From Nageia nagi (Eukaryota > Pinophyta), in NCBI GenBank assembly GCA_050084985.1, contig JBITNC010000001.1, forward strand, positions 216,070,001 through 216,134,000: DNA of 64,000 bases, read 5' to 3'. Numbering within the stretch: position 1 is the first letter of the stretch; each line of letters starts with the position of its first letter. This document shows positions 60,722-64,000 of the stretch, one piece after another. Position numbers and translations under genes: made by a program. The notes under the pieces were generated by a model, which was not told where the DNA came from, did not search any database, and saw nothing but the letters and a program-made list of their open reading frames with translations.

Positions 60722-62870
60722 AAACATAAACTCTTAAACCCTAACTCAAACATAAAAAAAATATTAGTATATTATAAATTAAATTTTATATTATATTAAA
60801 ATAAAATACTAACTCTTAATCCTAAACCAAACCTTTAAATCCTAACCTAAATTATATTTTTAAAATTTATAATTCAATTTTTTTTATAAATTAAATGTTT
60901 AAAATTTAAAATTTAATAATAATAATAAATTATATTTTTAAAATAAAATTTAGAAATAATAATCAAATATATGCTTAAAATTTAAAATTATATTAAAAAT
61001 TAAATTTTAAATTAAGTTAAAATAAACCCTAATTCCTAATCTTAATTATTAACCCTAAATTTAAACCCAAACCCCAAACCCTTAAACCCTAACCTGTAAC
61101 CTCAACATTTAACACTTATGCCTAACCTAAACCTTTAATGCTTACCCCTAACCAAAACTTGTAACTGCAACCCTTAAACTCTAACCATGAACCTTAAATC
61201 CTAGCCATATTCCTTAAAACCTAACCCTTACCCTTAAATCCTAACCATAACCCTTAAACCTTAATTTTTTACTCAAATCCAAACCCATAAAACCCTATCC
61301 TTAAACTCAAACCCAAACTCCTAACCCTTATATCCTAACATAAACCCTTAAACCATAACCCTTAACCTAAACCCTTAAACCCTAACCCTAATCCTTCACA
61401 TAAACCCATTAAACCCTAACCTAAACCCCTAACTTTTAAAGTATCATAACCCCTAACTCTAACCTAAACACCTAATCCTTAAAACCAAACTTCTAACCTA
61501 AATTATATTTTTAAAATCTATAATAAATTATATATTTAAAATTAAAAATTTAAATTTATAATAACTTATATGTATAAAATTAAAAATTATATTATAAATT
61601 AAATTTTAGGTTAAGTTAAAATAAAATCCTAACTCCTAACCCTAACCCAAACCTTTAAACCCTAACTGAAACACCTAACACTTAAACCTAAACTATATTT
61701 TTAAAATTTTTAATAAATTATATGTTTAAAATTAAAAATTTAAAACTAATAATAAATTATATGTTTAAAATTTAAAATTATATTATAAATTAAATTTAAA
61801 ATTAATTTAAAATAAAACCCTAACTTGTAATCATAATCCAAACCCTTAATTAAATAATGCACCAAACCCTTAATCCTTAATCAAAACCCCTAAATCCTAA
61901 CCATATATATAACCTCAAAAATCTTAATTGTTAACCTTAAAATTAAATTTAGAACCCTAACCTTTAAACCCTAACCCCTAACCTAAAACTTTAAACACTT
62001 ACCCCTAACCTAAACCTTTAATGCTTATCCCTAACTAAACCCTTTAATTGCAACCCTTGACTCCTAACCATAACTATAATTTTAAACCTTAACCCTTAAC
62101 ACTCTAACCATAACCCTTAAATCTTAGACATATTCCTTAAACCCTAACCCTTACCATTAAATCCTAAAAATAACATTTAAATCCTAATTTTTAACTCAAA
62201 TCCAAACTTATAAAACCTTAACCTTGAACTCCAACCCAAACTCCTAACCCTTAAATCCTAACATAATCCCTTAAACCATAATCCCTAACCTATACCCTTA
62301 AACCCTAACCCAAATACCTAACCTAAACCCTTAAACCCTAACTCAAAACCCTCACCTAAACCCTTAAACCCTAACCCAAAACCCTAAGTATTAAAGTACC
62401 ATAACCCCTAACCCTAACCTAAACCCTTAAACCCAAACCCAAACACCTAACCCTTAAAACCAAACCCATAACCTAAATTATATTTTCAAACATTATAATA
62501 AATTATATGTTTAAAATTAAAAATTTAAATTTAAAATAATTTATATGTTTAAAATTAAAAATTATATTATATATTAAATTTTAAGTTAAGTGAAAATAAA
62601 ATCCTAACTCCAAACCCTACCCCAAACTTTTAAACTGTAACCCAAACACCTTACCCTTAAACCTAAACCCATTATATTTTTAAAATTTATAAATTAATTT
62701 TTTAATAAATTATATGTTTAAAATTAAAAATTTAAAAATAATAATAAATTATATGTTTAAAATTATATTATAAATTAAATTTTAATCTAAGTTAAAATAA
62801 AACCCTAACTCGTAACCCAAAACCTTAAACATTAACCCAAACTCGTATCCCCTAAACCCTTCAAATTGTA
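60722..62870. repeat. Degenerate telomere-like (CCCTAAA) higher-order repeat
   Basis: Blocks of AACCCTAAACCCTAACC-type sequence (61020-61500, 61630-61690, 61810-62470, 62595-62660, 62800-62870) alternate with AT-rich blocks of TTTAAAATTTATAATAAATT type. A longer period is visible: the phrase CATATTCCTTAAA at 61206 recurs at 62129, and ACTCAAATCCAAAC at 61271 recurs at 62194, both 923 bp apart. CCCTAAA is the plant telomere unit; here spacing and sequence are irregular. No gene is seen in it. Confidence 0.85.
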
Positions 62871-63525
62871 TTATAAATTAAATTTCAAATTTCAAATTAT
62901 ATTATATTATAAATTTAAATTTAAAAATATATTATATTATAAATTAAGTTAAATTTTAAGTTAAAATTCTAAATTCTAAATGTCTAAATCAATTATTAAC
63001 TTGCTATTTATAAAATTAGAGATCATGTGGTCATTTTGATAAAATAAAAAATAAAAAAATAAGAGCTATAGGAATTTTTGGTATGTTTATGTATATTTTT
63101 CTATGAATTTTTCAATTTTTCTTAATTTTTTATAGCAAAATTGAAACCCTAATTTGTAAATTTTGTAAAATGATTGAGAATCTAATTTTTAAATTTGTTT
63201 AATTTTGTAGACCATAGTTTTTTTCAAACCTTAGGTTTAATTTTGTAAACCCTAGTTTTTTTAAACCCTCAATTTAATTTTGTAAACCCTAGTTGTTTTT
63301 TCAAACCCTATATTTAATTTATCAAATTTTAGTAAAGAAATCTATCTATACTCTAGGGTTTTTATTTTCTTAGGTTTAATTCAACAAATTCTAGTAAAAA
63401 ATACTATCTAGGGTTTAGGGTCTTCATTTTTGATTAGTTTTATAGGTTTTTATTTCAGCATAAAAATATCATATCTATGAAAAAATATTCTATTTTCATA
63501 AAAATGTTACACACTTATTGCAACA
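62871..63525. other. AT-rich spacer upstream of the right-edge ORF
   Basis: Contains repeated AAACCCTAGTTTTTT and TTTAATTTTGTAAACCCTAG phrases (63190-63310), telomere-box-like words in the opposite orientation context to the block before. Possible promoter or 5' untranslated region of the following gene. Nothing else recognised. Confidence 0.45.
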
Positions 63526-64000
63526 ATGATTTTAAAAATACATTATTATGAAATTTATGTTCTACCAAATATAGATGGAGCATTACCTTCTATGGTTAAG
63601 AAAGATCTCATTGATCTAGTTGAACCTCCTAAATGTGTTAAAAATATAAAAGAGAATGTTAAGCCTAAAATACTAGAATATGTAGATTCATCAAATGAAC
63701 ATAGAGCAAAATAATGTATAAGAATAAGAAATGAAGAATGAATTCATCAATTACTACCAAATGTTGAGCCAATCGAGCTACCATATGAGAGTGTTGGTAA
63801 TTTACATTTAGCACATAATTATATAAATTTATACAGGTCTACTTATGACCATAAGGCACATGGTGCATGGCCAATTAGAAAACATTTTCCAAAATCCTAT
63901 AAATAATTCACTTATTATGGTCATTCATATATGATCAAACTTTATAATATACCTAATACAGGCATGGGTTTGTTTATATTATTAAATGTGCAAGTTTGTT
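63526..64000 (+). pseudogene. Unrecognised gene fragment at the right edge
   Basis: From ATG 63526 one frame stays coding-like to the window end (about 158 codons), with stops at 63712 (TAA), a TGA near 63738 and TAA near 63904. Segments include YYEIYVLPNIDGALPSMVKK, PIELPYESVGNLHLAHNYIN and KAHGAWPIRKHFPKSYK. It is divergent from the minus-strand gene at 59095-60659, with the telomere-like repeat between. In a CACTA element this place could hold the second (TNP2-like) gene, but I do not recognise the motifs. Confidence 0.4.

Larger units (their letters stand above)
58081..64000. mobile_element. Left part of a probable CACTA (En/Spm) DNA transposon
   Basis: CACTACTACATTTAGGGGGT at 58081 has the CACTA terminal signature, preceded by ATT (possible 3-bp target duplication). 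The next 600 bases are full of ATGCATCA words, first in one orientation (58100-58260), then the reverse (58350-58650), as in CACTA subterminal repeats. A gene resembling Ptta/En-Spm proteins lies inside. The right terminus is outside the window, so inverted repeat and target duplication cannot be confirmed. Confidence 0.6.

Noticed and set aside
60722-62870. True chromosome end or recent telomere insertion
   Set aside because: Repeat units are irregular and mixed with AT-rich blocks in a 923-bp higher-order period, with genes on both sides.
1-64000. tRNA, rRNA or small-RNA genes
   Set aside because: I looked for tRNA-like cloverleaf boxes and conserved rRNA words and found only primer-binding sites complementary to tRNA ends. 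A computed scan could still find a decayed one.

Overview
The window is nuclear DNA of a land plant and is made almost entirely of transposable elements. I see no intact host gene and no rRNA, tRNA or CRISPR. Every recognisable coding sequence belongs to an LTR retrotransposon (Ty1/copia or Ty3/gypsy) or to a DNA transposon, and every one carries stop codons or frameshifts. The very large, old, nested gypsy elements and the long degenerate telomere-like (CCTAAA-type) tract suggest a large slowly turning-over genome such as a gymnosperm. That taxonomic guess is inference only.

Layout. 1-3169: 3' end of a truncated giant gypsy element (E), with a spliced antisense plant-mobile-domain (PMD) gene and a 3' LTR. 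3170-7189: decayed sequence with a 259-bp tandem repeat. 7190-58080: one old minus-strand gypsy element (F) opened by two independent insertion stacks. Stack 1 is a minus-strand SIRE-type copia element D (11578-27217, TSD TTTTA), which carries a plus-strand gypsy deletion derivative C (18758-25561, TSD GGGGG/CGGGG) inside its 5' LTR. Stack 2 is a plus-strand chromovirus B (27465-51555, TSD ATAAG), which carries the 18.3-kb Tat-like gypsy element A (31272-49578, TSD GGGAT) inside its integrase gene. 58081-64000: the left part of a probable CACTA (En/Spm) transposon starting CACTACTACA, with a 23-bp subterminal repeat array, a split Ptta/En-Spm-like gene on the minus strand, a 2-kb degenerate telomere-like higher-order repeat, and the start of an unidentified plus-strand gene at the right edge.

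The nesting gives the order of events: F is oldest; D and B landed in F; C landed in D; A landed in B. In each case, mentally removing the insert and one target duplication brings the interrupted reading frame or LTR back into register, so the model is tested by the sequence itself.

The most interesting cargo is non-canonical. Element A and its relative E both carry, antisense to gag-pol, a two-exon gene for a plant mobile domain protein with conserved splice sites. A also carries a sense ORF of about 390 codons downstream of integrase that I do not recognise. F carries another unrecognised ORF downstream of integrase and has an archaeal-type RNase H upstream of reverse transcriptase. Most stops whose ancestral codon can be guessed are one C-to-T or G-to-A step from Gln (CAG/CAA), Arg (CGA) or Trp codons, as expected for long-methylated DNA.
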